DNA of 64,000 nt from Stercoripulliclostridium_A sp045577735. Its GTDB lineage: Bacteria > Bacillota > Clostridia > Christensenellales > DTU072. Where the stretch lies: NCBI GenBank assembly GCA_045577735.1, contig JAZNIY010000019.1, forward strand, positions 62,001-126,000, given 5' to 3'. Shown here one piece after another: positions 24,358-33,158 of the stretch. The position numbers and the translations under genes were made by a program. The notes under the pieces were generated by a model. It saw nothing but the letters and a program-made list of their open reading frames with translations, was not told where the DNA came from and made no database searches. Within the stretch, counting starts at the first letter, position 1; each line of letters starts with the position of its first letter.

Positions 24358-25926
24358 ATGGCAAAAAAACCAATTCAGTATGATGAAAAGGGTTATCGCA
24401 AGTTTGGTATAATGGACAAACTTGCTTATGCAGCCGGTGATTTCGGCTGTAACATGAGCTTTGCACTTAAAGGAACGGTTCAAACTTTCTGGCTCGTATA
24501 TATGATGATGGAAACCGGTTTGCTTTCAGCGCTTCTTTTGGTTGTGCAAATTTGGGATGCTATCAACGATCCTATTATTGGCGCTTTGATAGACAAAGAC
24601 AAGGGCAACTACAAAATAGGTTTTTTCAATAAACTTGGAAAATTTAAGTCCTATATATTTATAGGTGCTTGTGGACTACTTGTTGCTGGTGCATTAGTAT
24701 TCATTCCTGTGCCCAATGCAGCCGTTTGGCTAAAAGCAATTCTATTTATCTTAGGATACGTTGTATGGGATGCTTGTTATACTGTAGCTAACGTTCCATA
24801 TGGCTCAATGCTATCACTAATAACGGAAGATTCTGGTGAAAGAGCTCAACTATCTACCTGGAGAAGCGTAGGCTCAATGCTAGGTAACATTTTCCCCATG
24901 GTTCTTTTACCAATGCTTATTTGGAGAAAGGAGGTAAATGCTGACGGCACTCCTTTGCTCAATCCTGAAACTGGCGTTCAAGTAGAAACCTTGCTTGGCG
25001 AAAGAGTATTTTGGGTAGCACTTATAATGGGTGTTCTTGGCTTTATCGCTTTCCTATTTATGATTAAGACAGCTACCATTCGCGTTGACGAAAACACAGT
25101 TAAAGCTGGTGAAGAAGTTCAAAAGTTCAACGTTATCAAGGCTTTTGGTAACTTTATGAAAAACCGTCCTGCTGTTGGTGCCACTGTTGCAGCAATGGGT
25201 ATGTTCCTTGGAATGCAATCAGCATCTACTGCTAATACGATAATGTTTGCTACCTATTTTGGTATGGCTTCACTTTCTGGCGTAGTAACTATGATAGGCT
25301 TCTTACCCATGTTCATCTTTATGCCATTCATCAAAAAATTGGTTAATAAATATGGTAAAAAGGAATGTTCAGTAGTAGGCACTATCGCATCTCTAGTAGG
25401 TTCTGCAATTATGTTCATTTTCCCAGCAATACCTAACAAGACCGTAGGACTAGTTATCTATATGATTGGATTAATCCTATTCGGTTTAGGTATGGGTGTT
25501 TACACTTGCGTATCTTGGGCTATGATGGGAGATGCTATTGACTATAATGAATGGAAATTCGGCGTTAGAGAAGAAGGTACGGTTTATTCCTTACACTCCT
25601 TCTTTAGAAAGCTTGCACAAGGAGTAGGACCCTCTATAGTTCTTCTAGTTATGGGTGCTCTTGGTTACGTTGAAAAATTTGGTACAGGTGGTCAAAGTGC
25701 ACAAACTGCACACAATATGTGCTGGTTGGTTGCTGGTCTATATTTATTAAGTGCAGTAATGCAATTTGTTGGTATAGCAATAATCTACAACCTTGACAAG
25801 AAGACCCTTGATAAGATGAACGAAGATCTTTCCGCTAAACATAATAATTCAGAAGATTCTTCCGATGACTATATTCAAGAAGACTATCTTGAAGAAGAAA
25901 AAGATGCGGTTGTTGATGAAGACTAA
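24358..25926 (+). CDS. GPH-family (glycoside-pentoside-hexuronide) cation symporter
   Basis: 522 aa with about twelve membrane helices. FGIMDKLAYAAGDFGCNMSF at the N-terminus and WDAINDPIIGALIDKDKGN after helix 2 are the GPH signature blocks, with the Asp residues used for cation coupling in MelB. The C-terminal half has GDAIDYNEWKFGVREEGTVY, also diagnostic. Ends in an acidic tail. Likely imports a glycoside for the GH2 enzyme encoded next. AAGGAGAGG precedes the ATG at 24358; an upstream ATG at 24328 has no ribosome site. Expression is from the TTGACC promoter, and a stem-loop separates it from the next gene. Confidence 0.85.
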   Translation: MAKKPIQYDEKGYRKFGIMDKLAYAAGDFGCNMSFALKGTVQTFWLVYMMMETGLLSALLLVVQIWDAINDPIIGALIDKDKGNYKIGFFNKLGKFKSYIFIGACGLLVAGALVFIPVPNAAVWLKAILFILGYVVWDACYTVANVPYGSMLSLITEDSGERAQLSTWRSVGSMLGNIFPMVLLPMLIWRKEVNADGTPLLNPETGVQVETLLGERVFWVALIMGVLGFIAFLFMIKTATIRVDENTVKAGEEVQKFNVIKAFGNFMKNRPAVGATVAAMGMFLGMQSASTANTIMFATYFGMASLSGVVTMIGFLPMFIFMPFIKKLVNKYGKKECSVVGTIASLVGSAIMFIFPAIPNKTVGLVIYMIGLILFGLGMGVYTCVSWAMMGDAIDYNEWKFGVREEGTVYSLHSFFRKLAQGVGPSIVLLVMGALGYVEKFGTGGQSAQTAHNMCWLVAGLYLLSAVMQFVGIAIIYNLDKKTLDKMNEDLSAKHNNSEDSSDDYIQEDYLEEEKDAVVDED

Positions 25927-25948
25927 TAACTAATTTAACTAACTAAGT

Positions 25949-25994
25949 GGTTGACTTTTGGGGGTACTGTACCTACAAGTCAACCATTTCTTTT
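25949..25994 (+). terminator. Intergenic terminator or attenuator between transporter and GH2
   Basis: GGTTGACTT (25949-25957) pairs with AAGTCAACC (25977-25985), followed by ATTTCTTTTT. The U tract is imperfect, so partial read-through into the GH2 gene is likely. Confidence 0.6.
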
Positions 25995-26018
25995 TAAATA
26001 AGAATTGAAGGTGAATTA

Positions 26019-28256
26019 ATGAGACAAGTTTACAATCTTAATGCAAAATGGGCGTTTACAAAACAAGCAAACGCAGTTCCTAGTGAAATGCCAAAAGACT
26101 GGTATTTCGTCAATCTTCCCCACTCTTGGAATGCGATAGACGGCCAAGATGGTGGGAACGATTACTATCGTGGTACTTGTTATTATGCTAAAGTTATTGA
26201 CAAGATGGATTTGCCGGAAGCAGACAAGTATTATCTTGAAATTCGTGGTGCAAATTCTTCTGCTGACGTATACGTTAATGGCAAAAAACTAGCCCACCAT
26301 GACGGCGGATATTCTACTTGGAGAGTAGACGTAACCAATGAAATTGGTCGCGATACTTTGCTCGTAATAGCAGTAGATAATAGTGCCAGCGACAAGGTAT
26401 ATCCTCAAGTGGCAGACTTTACGTTCTATGGTGGCTTATATCGTGACGTTAATCTTATTTGCGTAAGCGAGAGTCACTTTGATTTGGAATACTATGGTGG
26501 CACTGGTGTTCAAGTCACCCCTGAGGTTATTGGTAACGATGCTAAAGTAAACGTTAAGACATGGGTGAAAAACTTTAAAGAAGGGCAGGCCGTTCTCTAT
26601 ACTATCCTTGATAAAGAAGGTAACATTGTAGGAACTACTACTTCAAGCGAAAATGAAGTATATTTAACTATTTCAAACGTAACTTTATGGCATGGTAGAA
26701 AGAATCCTTATCTATACACTGTAAAAACCGAACTCGTAGAAGATGGCAAGGTTTTGGATAGCCTTTCAACACGTTTTGGTTGCCGTTACTATGAAATTGA
26801 TGCAAATCGTGGGTTTATTCTAAACGGAGAAGAGTATCCTCTACATGGCGTTTCTCGACACCAAGATAGATGGGGTTATGGTAATGCTCTTCTACCAGAG
26901 CATCATAAAGAAGATGCTGAATTAATTTATGAAGTAGGAGCAACGACTATAAGGCTTGCACACTATCAACACGACCAATATTTTTATGACCTATGTGACG
27001 AAATGGGCTTTGTTATCTGGGCAGAAATCCCATACATTTCTCAACATATGCCCAATGGTCGCGAGAATACCATTTCTCAAATGAAGGAACTAATTACTCA
27101 AAACTACAATCATCCCTCAATAGTTGTTTGGGGCCTTTCAAACGAGATAACTATGAAGGGGGAGGGCGATCCTGATTTGTTGGAAAATCATAAGATCCTT
27201 AACGATTTGTGTCACACTATGGATAAAACTCGTCTTACAACAATGGCTGCAGTTTCTCCATGTCCGATTGATTGCGAGTACATAAAGATTCCTGACTGTG
27301 TGTCATATAACCATTATTTTGGTTGGTATGGTGGCGACACTAGCATGAACGGGCCTTGGTTTGATAAATTCCACGCAACTCATCCCAATATTCCAATAGG
27401 TTGCTCTGAATATGGTTGTGAAGCTTTGAATTGGCACACATCCAAACCTACGCAAGGTGATTATACGGAAGAGTACCAAGCATACTATCATGAAGAACTA
27501 ATTAAACAACTTTTCTCTAGAAAGTATATGTGGGCAACTCACGTATGGAACATGTTTGATTTTGGAGCGGACGCTCGTGCAGAAGGTGGCGAAAACGGAC
27601 AAAACCACAAAGGATTAATTACTTTTGATAGAAAGTATAAGAAGGATTCCTTCTATGCCTATAAGGCCTGGCTGAGTGATGATCCCTTCGTTCATCTTTG
27701 TGGAAAGCGTTATATTGATAGAGTAGAAGACGTTACTAAAGTTACCGTATATTCAAATCTTCCTGAAGTAGAACTCTTTGTTAATGGAGTTTCTGTTGGG
27801 AAAAAGAATGCTAGCGACCATTTCTTCTATTTTGACGTTAAAAACGTGGGAGAAAGTATTATAACGGCTAAGGCTGGCGAATTTGAAGATAGTGGAATTA
27901 TACGTAAGGTTGAAACCTTTAACGAGTCATATCGCTTGAGAGAAAAGAGCGCAATTCTTAACTGGTTTGATATTACAGAAGTAGAGGGCTATCTTTCTAT
28001 AAACGATAAGCTTTCCGACATCATGGCAACACCGGAAGGAATGGCGTTGTTTGGTCAACTATTTGGAGCTATGCTTCCTAAGCAAGGCGACACCGTGATG
28101 GGCTTTGAGATGAACGATAGCATGATGCAAATGATGGGTGGATTTACTCTTATTCGTTTAGCCGGCATGATTGGAATGATGGGTATTAATTTAACTAAAG
28201 AGCAATTATTAGGCATAAATGCACAACTCAATAAGATTAAGAAAATCGTAAAATAG
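26019..28256 (+). CDS. Glycoside hydrolase family 2 enzyme (beta-galactosidase/glucuronidase-like)
   Basis: 745 aa, no signal peptide. Sugar-binding domain (NLPHSWNAIDGQDGGNDYYR; RGANSSADVYVNGKKLAHHDGGY), immunoglobulin-like domain, then the TIM barrel: GVSRHQDRWGYG, acid/base E376 in WGLSNEIT and nucleophile E464 in IGCSEYG. A C-terminal extra domain (about 600-745) includes an unusual Met-rich tail (MGFEMNDSMMQMMGGF). The sugar (galactose, glucuronic acid or mannose) cannot be decided. It probably hydrolyses the glycoside imported by the GPH carrier. GAAGGTG precedes the ATG. Confidence 0.85.
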   Translation: MRQVYNLNAKWAFTKQANAVPSEMPKDWYFVNLPHSWNAIDGQDGGNDYYRGTCYYAKVIDKMDLPEADKYYLEIRGANSSADVYVNGKKLAHHDGGYSTWRVDVTNEIGRDTLLVIAVDNSASDKVYPQVADFTFYGGLYRDVNLICVSESHFDLEYYGGTGVQVTPEVIGNDAKVNVKTWVKNFKEGQAVLYTILDKEGNIVGTTTSSENEVYLTISNVTLWHGRKNPYLYTVKTELVEDGKVLDSLSTRFGCRYYEIDANRGFILNGEEYPLHGVSRHQDRWGYGNALLPEHHKEDAELIYEVGATTIRLAHYQHDQYFYDLCDEMGFVIWAEIPYISQHMPNGRENTISQMKELITQNYNHPSIVVWGLSNEITMKGEGDPDLLENHKILNDLCHTMDKTRLTTMAAVSPCPIDCEYIKIPDCVSYNHYFGWYGGDTSMNGPWFDKFHATHPNIPIGCSEYGCEALNWHTSKPTQGDYTEEYQAYYHEELIKQLFSRKYMWATHVWNMFDFGADARAEGGENGQNHKGLITFDRKYKKDSFYAYKAWLSDDPFVHLCGKRYIDRVEDVTKVTVYSNLPEVELFVNGVSVGKKNASDHFFYFDVKNVGESIITAKAGEFEDSGIIRKVETFNESYRLREKSAILNWFDITEVEGYLSINDKLSDIMATPEGMALFGQLFGAMLPKQGDTVMGFEMNDSMMQMMGGFTLIRLAGMIGMMGINLTKEQLLGINAQLNKIKKIVK

Positions 28257-28324
28257 GATACCATAATTCATTAAAAAGGGTATCAAAATAACTACTACAA
28301 GTTTTAATTGTTCATATATTTTTA

Positions 28325-28360
28325 CAGGCGGTGCTTTTTAGGGCATCGCCTGCATTTTTT
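28325..28360 (+). terminator. Intrinsic terminator of the GH2 gene
   Basis: CAGGCGGTGC (28325-28334) pairs with GCATCGCCTG (28343-28352), followed by CATTTTTT. Confidence 0.9.
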
Positions 28361-28409
28361 GATTAACATAGGGTTTAAGCGAAGAAAAAACAACCTAAAT
28401 AATTTGTTC

Positions 28410-28438
28410 TTGACTTAATAGCGCGCGTGCGTTATAAT
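28410..28438 (+). promoter_or_regulatory. Promoter with CG-alternating spacer (surface protein/LacZ locus)
   Basis: TTGACT (28410-28415), a 17-base spacer TAATAGCGCGCGTGCGT and TATAAT (28433-28438). The spacer contains an alternating purine-pyrimidine GC tract in an otherwise AT-rich intergenic region. A second alternating stretch (28439-28475: GTATACGTATATATATGAGC and onward) covers the likely start of transcription and leader. Confidence 0.8.
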
Positions 28439-28486
28439 GTATACGTATATATATGAGCGTACGCGTATGCGTGTACGAAGGAAAGT

Positions 28487-30019
28487 ATGACCGAAGAATT
28501 AAAAAAATCGAAAAATTCCATTGGTAAAAAAGACCGTAAACCATTAAATAAGAAGCAAAAGATAATTTTAATTACCATTATCTCTATTGTTTCAGCACTT
28601 GTAATTGCAGGTGTCGTTACGCTTATTGTTTTGCTTACAAAAGATGGTGGTAAAGACGGTGGTTATACCATGCCTTCGAGGAAGATACAATACGAGTATT
28701 ATATCGATGAGGGTGACACCATCGGGTTTAATCTTAAAGATAGTTTTAGAGAAGACGTTCCACTTGATAAATTTAAGAGGACGGAAGTTTTTGTAGACGA
28801 GCACATTGTTTTGGACGATAGTCTTCTCTTAAAGGTTAATGCCGGTGCAAAAGAAGGCCAAACTGCTACTTACCATTTTACTTTAAACGATACTTTAATT
28901 GCAGTAATTAACGTTAAAGTTATTGATGCTGACGAGTATATTCATTCGGCCGATGAATTGTTTGCAGTATCAAACGACCAAGATAAGACTTATATTGTTA
29001 GAAATGACATAGATCTAACCGGAAAGAGTGGAAATATTTCCTATTTTATGGGTAGTATACACTTTAACCATAACGTTATTAAAGGTTTTGATGCTTCAAA
29101 TGGTGGACTCTTTAAAGAATTAAACGGTGCTACGATAACCGGACTTGATTTGAGCAAGGTCACAGGATCTACAATTTTAACAGATTTTGGCAATCATGGT
29201 ATAGTCGTCGATTATTCTAATAATAGTAGATTACGCTATTGCACTATTGATGGTGGCGTTAATATTACTTCTACAGCAGAAGCTAACGACGTGTTGTATA
29301 TAGGTGGCTTTGTCGGATATGCAAGCGCGTTAAAGCGTAAAAATTACATTGACGTTGAGCCATCCTTCGTACATATGGTTTCATTTTTGGAATTGACTAT
29401 AAATGGTACCGGTGATTTTAGAATAGGTGGCTTAATAGGTGGCGTAAAAAATGCATCTCTTAGTAATTCTTTTGCGCATGGCAAAACAAGCTTCAAGGTC
29501 GACGAAACACAAGTCGCATCGTTTAAAAACCTATATCTAGGTGGAATGATTGGCGCTCTATCAAAAGAATATGATTTAATAACCCAAGCTAACTATCTTG
29601 ATGAAAGCAGTGGCTTATATTCATATAGTGACATAGACGTGGACGTACAAGGGGGTGGCGCACACAACCTAATTAACGTAGGTGGTGTGTTTGGATATTT
29701 AGAAAATCATTCTATAGTTAATTGTACGTATGGTGGCAAAATGAACGTTAATCTCACTCGGGCCTATTCTAACGTTGGCGGAATAATCGCGATTACGAAC
29801 AACGATACCACGCTAAAAATGAACGTTAGGGGCATCATCGTGAAAGGTGAAATTAAAGTCTATTCTCTTTCAAGCGTATACGCCGGGGGCATAATAGGTG
29901 AAAGTTTTGGGACGCAGTATTCTGCTGTTGACCAATCTATAACCCCTACGATAAACACAGATAAATCAAAGGTTCAAGGAAACCAAGTAGCAACGCCCAA
30001 CGTTGCAAACGTTAAATAA
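28487..30019 (+). CDS. Membrane-anchored surface protein with GLUG-like repeats
   Basis: 510 aa. A 25-residue basic cytosolic tail, one membrane helix (26-50) and a large extracellular part give type II topology. From about 265 there are GLUG/beta-helix repeats: YIGGFVGYAS, RIGGLIGGVKN, YLGGMIGALS, NVGGVFGYLE, NVGGIIAITN, YAGGIIGESF. It is probably glycan-binding or structural. It is the first gene of a locus with LacZ-type GH2, a DUF6067-like protein and GH18, so it may hold substrate at the surface (inference). A GAAGG site precedes the ATG. Confidence 0.65.
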   Translation: MTEELKKSKNSIGKKDRKPLNKKQKIILITIISIVSALVIAGVVTLIVLLTKDGGKDGGYTMPSRKIQYEYYIDEGDTIGFNLKDSFREDVPLDKFKRTEVFVDEHIVLDDSLLLKVNAGAKEGQTATYHFTLNDTLIAVINVKVIDADEYIHSADELFAVSNDQDKTYIVRNDIDLTGKSGNISYFMGSIHFNHNVIKGFDASNGGLFKELNGATITGLDLSKVTGSTILTDFGNHGIVVDYSNNSRLRYCTIDGGVNITSTAEANDVLYIGGFVGYASALKRKNYIDVEPSFVHMVSFLELTINGTGDFRIGGLIGGVKNASLSNSFAHGKTSFKVDETQVASFKNLYLGGMIGALSKEYDLITQANYLDESSGLYSYSDIDVDVQGGGAHNLINVGGVFGYLENHSIVNCTYGGKMNVNLTRAYSNVGGIIAITNNDTTLKMNVRGIIVKGEIKVYSLSSVYAGGIIGESFGTQYSAVDQSITPTINTDKSKVQGNQVATPNVANVK

Positions 30020-30048
30020 GTTAAGTACCCAAAAAGTTGGAGGACGAT

Positions 30049-33000
30049 ATGATTTACAGACTTAAAGACAAGGGAAATTTCAAAAAGTTTAAAGTAACTA
30101 GTGATAACCGTCTTAATGCACGTGCTTACTTTATTCCATTTTCCGGGCTAAAAAAGGCGCAAGAGGGAACCATTTTAAATAAGAGATACGTTTCCGACAA
30201 AGTAAAAGTATTAAATGGCGAATGGGATTTTAAATACTATCGTTGCGATAGGGATATTCCCACAAAGTTTGATACGGAAAACGTTTCTTTTGATAAAATT
30301 CCCGTTCCATCATGCTGGCAATTCTTGGGATATGAGCCACCGTATTATACTAACATAAAGTATCCTTTCTTGACAGAACCTAGCAGGGTTTCTCGTAATC
30401 AAGTAGAGGGCGATTACGGCGATGATATTAACGGGGAAAAGTATGCTGTCGGCACCAAACAATGCAACAGCGTTGGCGTTTATAGAACCAAGTTCGAAGT
30501 TAAAGACCTTAATAAAAAATACATATTGTCCTTCTTAGGCGTTTCCAGTAATGCAGAAGTTTATGTAAATGGTAATTACGTGGGTTATTCTGAATGCAGT
30601 CATAACACTCAAGAATATGCTATAGAAAACTTTGTAAAAGACGGTGAAAACGAGCTTGTTGTAGTTGTTCATAAATGGTGTACGGGTTCTTATCTTGAAG
30701 ACCAAGATATGTTCCGTAACAATGGTATATTCCGTGACGTTCTGTTGTTTATAAACGAGCCAACTTATATTTATGACTTTGAATTCTTTGCAACCAAAAG
30801 AAATAATTTTTACGACGCTATTCTAAACGTACAAGTTGAAAATGGGGAAAAGGCAAGTGTAACGGCAATGCTTTCCGATAATGGTAAAGTTATTGCAATG
30901 CGTTCTGTATCGGTTGTTGACAAGGTGGAAATAATGTTCGACAGCCTTGACGTAGTAGAATGGAACGCTGAAGAACCCAAACTATACGACCTTACTATCA
31001 CCCTTATGAAAGGTGGTGCAATTACTGAGTGTGTCGTTAAAAAAGTGGGATTCAAGAGTGTATCCATAGATGGTAGAGTATTCAAGCTTAATGGTAAAGC
31101 AATTAAACTTTTGGGCGTAAATCATCACGATACCAATCCCAAAACCGGCTATTATCTTACCCCTGACGAAATAGAAAAAGACGTTAGACTTTGTAAAGAA
31201 TTTAACATTAACGCTGTTCGTACCTCACATTATCCTCCAGATCCTATGTTCATTGAACTTTGTGATTTGTATGGTTTGTACGTTATAGATGAAGCTGATA
31301 TTGAAACACATGGACTTTCTCCCACCCAACAAGTTTCCAAGAAGGCTAGTTGGAAAGAAAAGTATTGGGACAGAGTGAAGGGCATGTATATGCGCGATCG
31401 TAACTCTTGCTCTGTAATTATGTGGTCACTAGGCAATGAGGCCGGTGGCATTTTGTGTCAAGACTATTGTTACAAGATGTTAAAGCCATTGACTTTACTA
31501 CCCATTCATTATGAGGGAGCAGTAAGGACAGCACGTGGTAGTTATGACGTGTTAAGTATGATGTATCCTTCCGTTACTAGTGTTAAAAAGATGTGCGAAG
31601 GTAAACCGGCTAACGTATATCCCATTGCCAATAGACATGCAAGAATTAAACCGTTCTTCCTTTGTGAATATGCTCACGCTATGGGTGTAGGCCCTGGTTC
31701 ATTAGAAGATTACGTAGAATTGTTCCTAAGTAACGATAACTTAATGGGTGGATGTATTTGGGAAATGGTAGACCATGCGGTATATCACGAAGGTAAAAAA
31801 TATGCCTATACGTATGGTGGAGATCATGGTGAATATTTGCATGATGGTAATTTCTGTGTAGATGGTCTTTTCTATCCTGATAGAACTCCTTCAACCGGTG
31901 CTTATGCAGTAAAGAATAGCTATCGTCCCGTAAGAGCAAAGATGGCCGGCAATGGCATTATTGCGTTAACTAACCACCATGCTTTCCGCAATGCTAAGTA
32001 TCTAACGATTAAAGGAACGCTTTTGGTTGAAGGTAATGCTATATTTAATTTTGAAGTACCTTCCGATATTCCTGCTGGGGAAACTAGAACCTTTAATTTG
32101 AATTTTGAAGCACTTGGTGGCGATATTCAAATTAATCTTGACTACTACGATGGCATTCGCCCTGTTGCTTTTGAACAAATTAGAGTTTGTGAGGCATTGA
32201 CGGAAATTAAGCGTATGGGTAGGGGCCGCAAGATAGACCTTAAACTTGTGGGCAAACACGTTGTCATAGAATTTGACGGTGGATCTATTACCTTCGATGA
32301 AGAAACGGGAATGATAATAGATTACCGTATTGGCGATACGCCTTTATTTGCATACAGACCTGCGAAAGAGGGATATTTTGGTAGATTGTATTCAAACGTA
32401 TATCGTGCACCCACCGATAACGATATGAACGTTAAAAAAGAGTGGCACAAATTCAAATACGATAACTTATCCATAAAAAAGGAAGACTTCCATTATCAAG
32501 TATTCAGTGATAAGGTAGAAGTAAGCATAATCTACTCAATGGTTAATCCAAGAGGGGGTAAGATATTCTCAGTTAAAGACGTATATACGATTTTGAATAG
32601 TGGTATTATTAGGGTGGAAAGTAGTCTAACGGCCAACCGAAAGGTATCCCCAATTTTACCAAGAGTAGGCAAGATTATTGAAGTTGATAGCAAATTCAAT
32701 GACGTTATCTATTACGGCTGTGGTGCTAGAGAATGTTATCCCGACTTCAAGTCACAATCAAGACTTGGTGTATATCGTACTACTGTAGAAGCACTTGAAG
32801 AAACATACATTAAGCCTCAAGAAAGTGGCAATCGTACTGACGTTCGTTACGTAGCATTACGTAATGCTAAGGGTGAAGGAATTATGATTTTTGCAGACGT
32901 AATGCCTTTGAACTTTGGTGTTAAACGTTATACCGACAAAGCGCTTGCTAGTTGGAATCATCGTGAAGATATTAAGTACGATGACGTTAACTACCTCTCA

Positions 33001-33150
33001 ATCGATGGTTATATGGGTGGAATTGGTTCCAATTCTTGTGGGCCAATGCCATTGGAGCAATATCAACTTAATACTAATAGAAGTTATTCTTTCAGCTTTA
33101 AAATAGTACCATTTGATGATTTGAGCGAAGAAATACTTTCTAATTCATAG
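30049..33150 (+). CDS. LacZ-type beta-galactosidase (GH2)
   Basis: 1033 aa, the length of E. coli LacZ. Blocks in order: LNGEWDFKYY; PVPSCWQFLGYEPPYYTN; the jelly-roll block SSNAEVYVNGNYVGYSE; RNNGIFRDV; barrel GVNHHDTNPKTGY; acid/base E464 in WSLGNEAGG; nucleophile E540 in FLCEYAHAMGVGPG; a C-terminal beta-galactosidase small-chain domain (from about 740) with RAPTDNDM. No signal peptide. GGAGG lies 6 bases before the ATG at 30049; an in-frame TTG at 30037 is rejected. It likely removes beta-galactose from imported glycans. Confidence 0.9.
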   Translation: MIYRLKDKGNFKKFKVTSDNRLNARAYFIPFSGLKKAQEGTILNKRYVSDKVKVLNGEWDFKYYRCDRDIPTKFDTENVSFDKIPVPSCWQFLGYEPPYYTNIKYPFLTEPSRVSRNQVEGDYGDDINGEKYAVGTKQCNSVGVYRTKFEVKDLNKKYILSFLGVSSNAEVYVNGNYVGYSECSHNTQEYAIENFVKDGENELVVVVHKWCTGSYLEDQDMFRNNGIFRDVLLFINEPTYIYDFEFFATKRNNFYDAILNVQVENGEKASVTAMLSDNGKVIAMRSVSVVDKVEIMFDSLDVVEWNAEEPKLYDLTITLMKGGAITECVVKKVGFKSVSIDGRVFKLNGKAIKLLGVNHHDTNPKTGYYLTPDEIEKDVRLCKEFNINAVRTSHYPPDPMFIELCDLYGLYVIDEADIETHGLSPTQQVSKKASWKEKYWDRVKGMYMRDRNSCSVIMWSLGNEAGGILCQDYCYKMLKPLTLLPIHYEGAVRTARGSYDVLSMMYPSVTSVKKMCEGKPANVYPIANRHARIKPFFLCEYAHAMGVGPGSLEDYVELFLSNDNLMGGCIWEMVDHAVYHEGKKYAYTYGGDHGEYLHDGNFCVDGLFYPDRTPSTGAYAVKNSYRPVRAKMAGNGIIALTNHHAFRNAKYLTIKGTLLVEGNAIFNFEVPSDIPAGETRTFNLNFEALGGDIQINLDYYDGIRPVAFEQIRVCEALTEIKRMGRGRKIDLKLVGKHVVIEFDGGSITFDEETGMIIDYRIGDTPLFAYRPAKEGYFGRLYSNVYRAPTDNDMNVKKEWHKFKYDNLSIKKEDFHYQVFSDKVEVSIIYSMVNPRGGKIFSVKDVYTILNSGIIRVESSLTANRKVSPILPRVGKIIEVDSKFNDVIYYGCGARECYPDFKSQSRLGVYRTTVEALEETYIKPQESGNRTDVRYVALRNAKGEGIMIFADVMPLNFGVKRYTDKALASWNHREDIKYDDVNYLSIDGYMGGIGSNSCGPMPLEQYQLNTNRSYSFSFKIVPFDDLSEEILSNS

Positions 33151-33158
33151 GAGAAAAT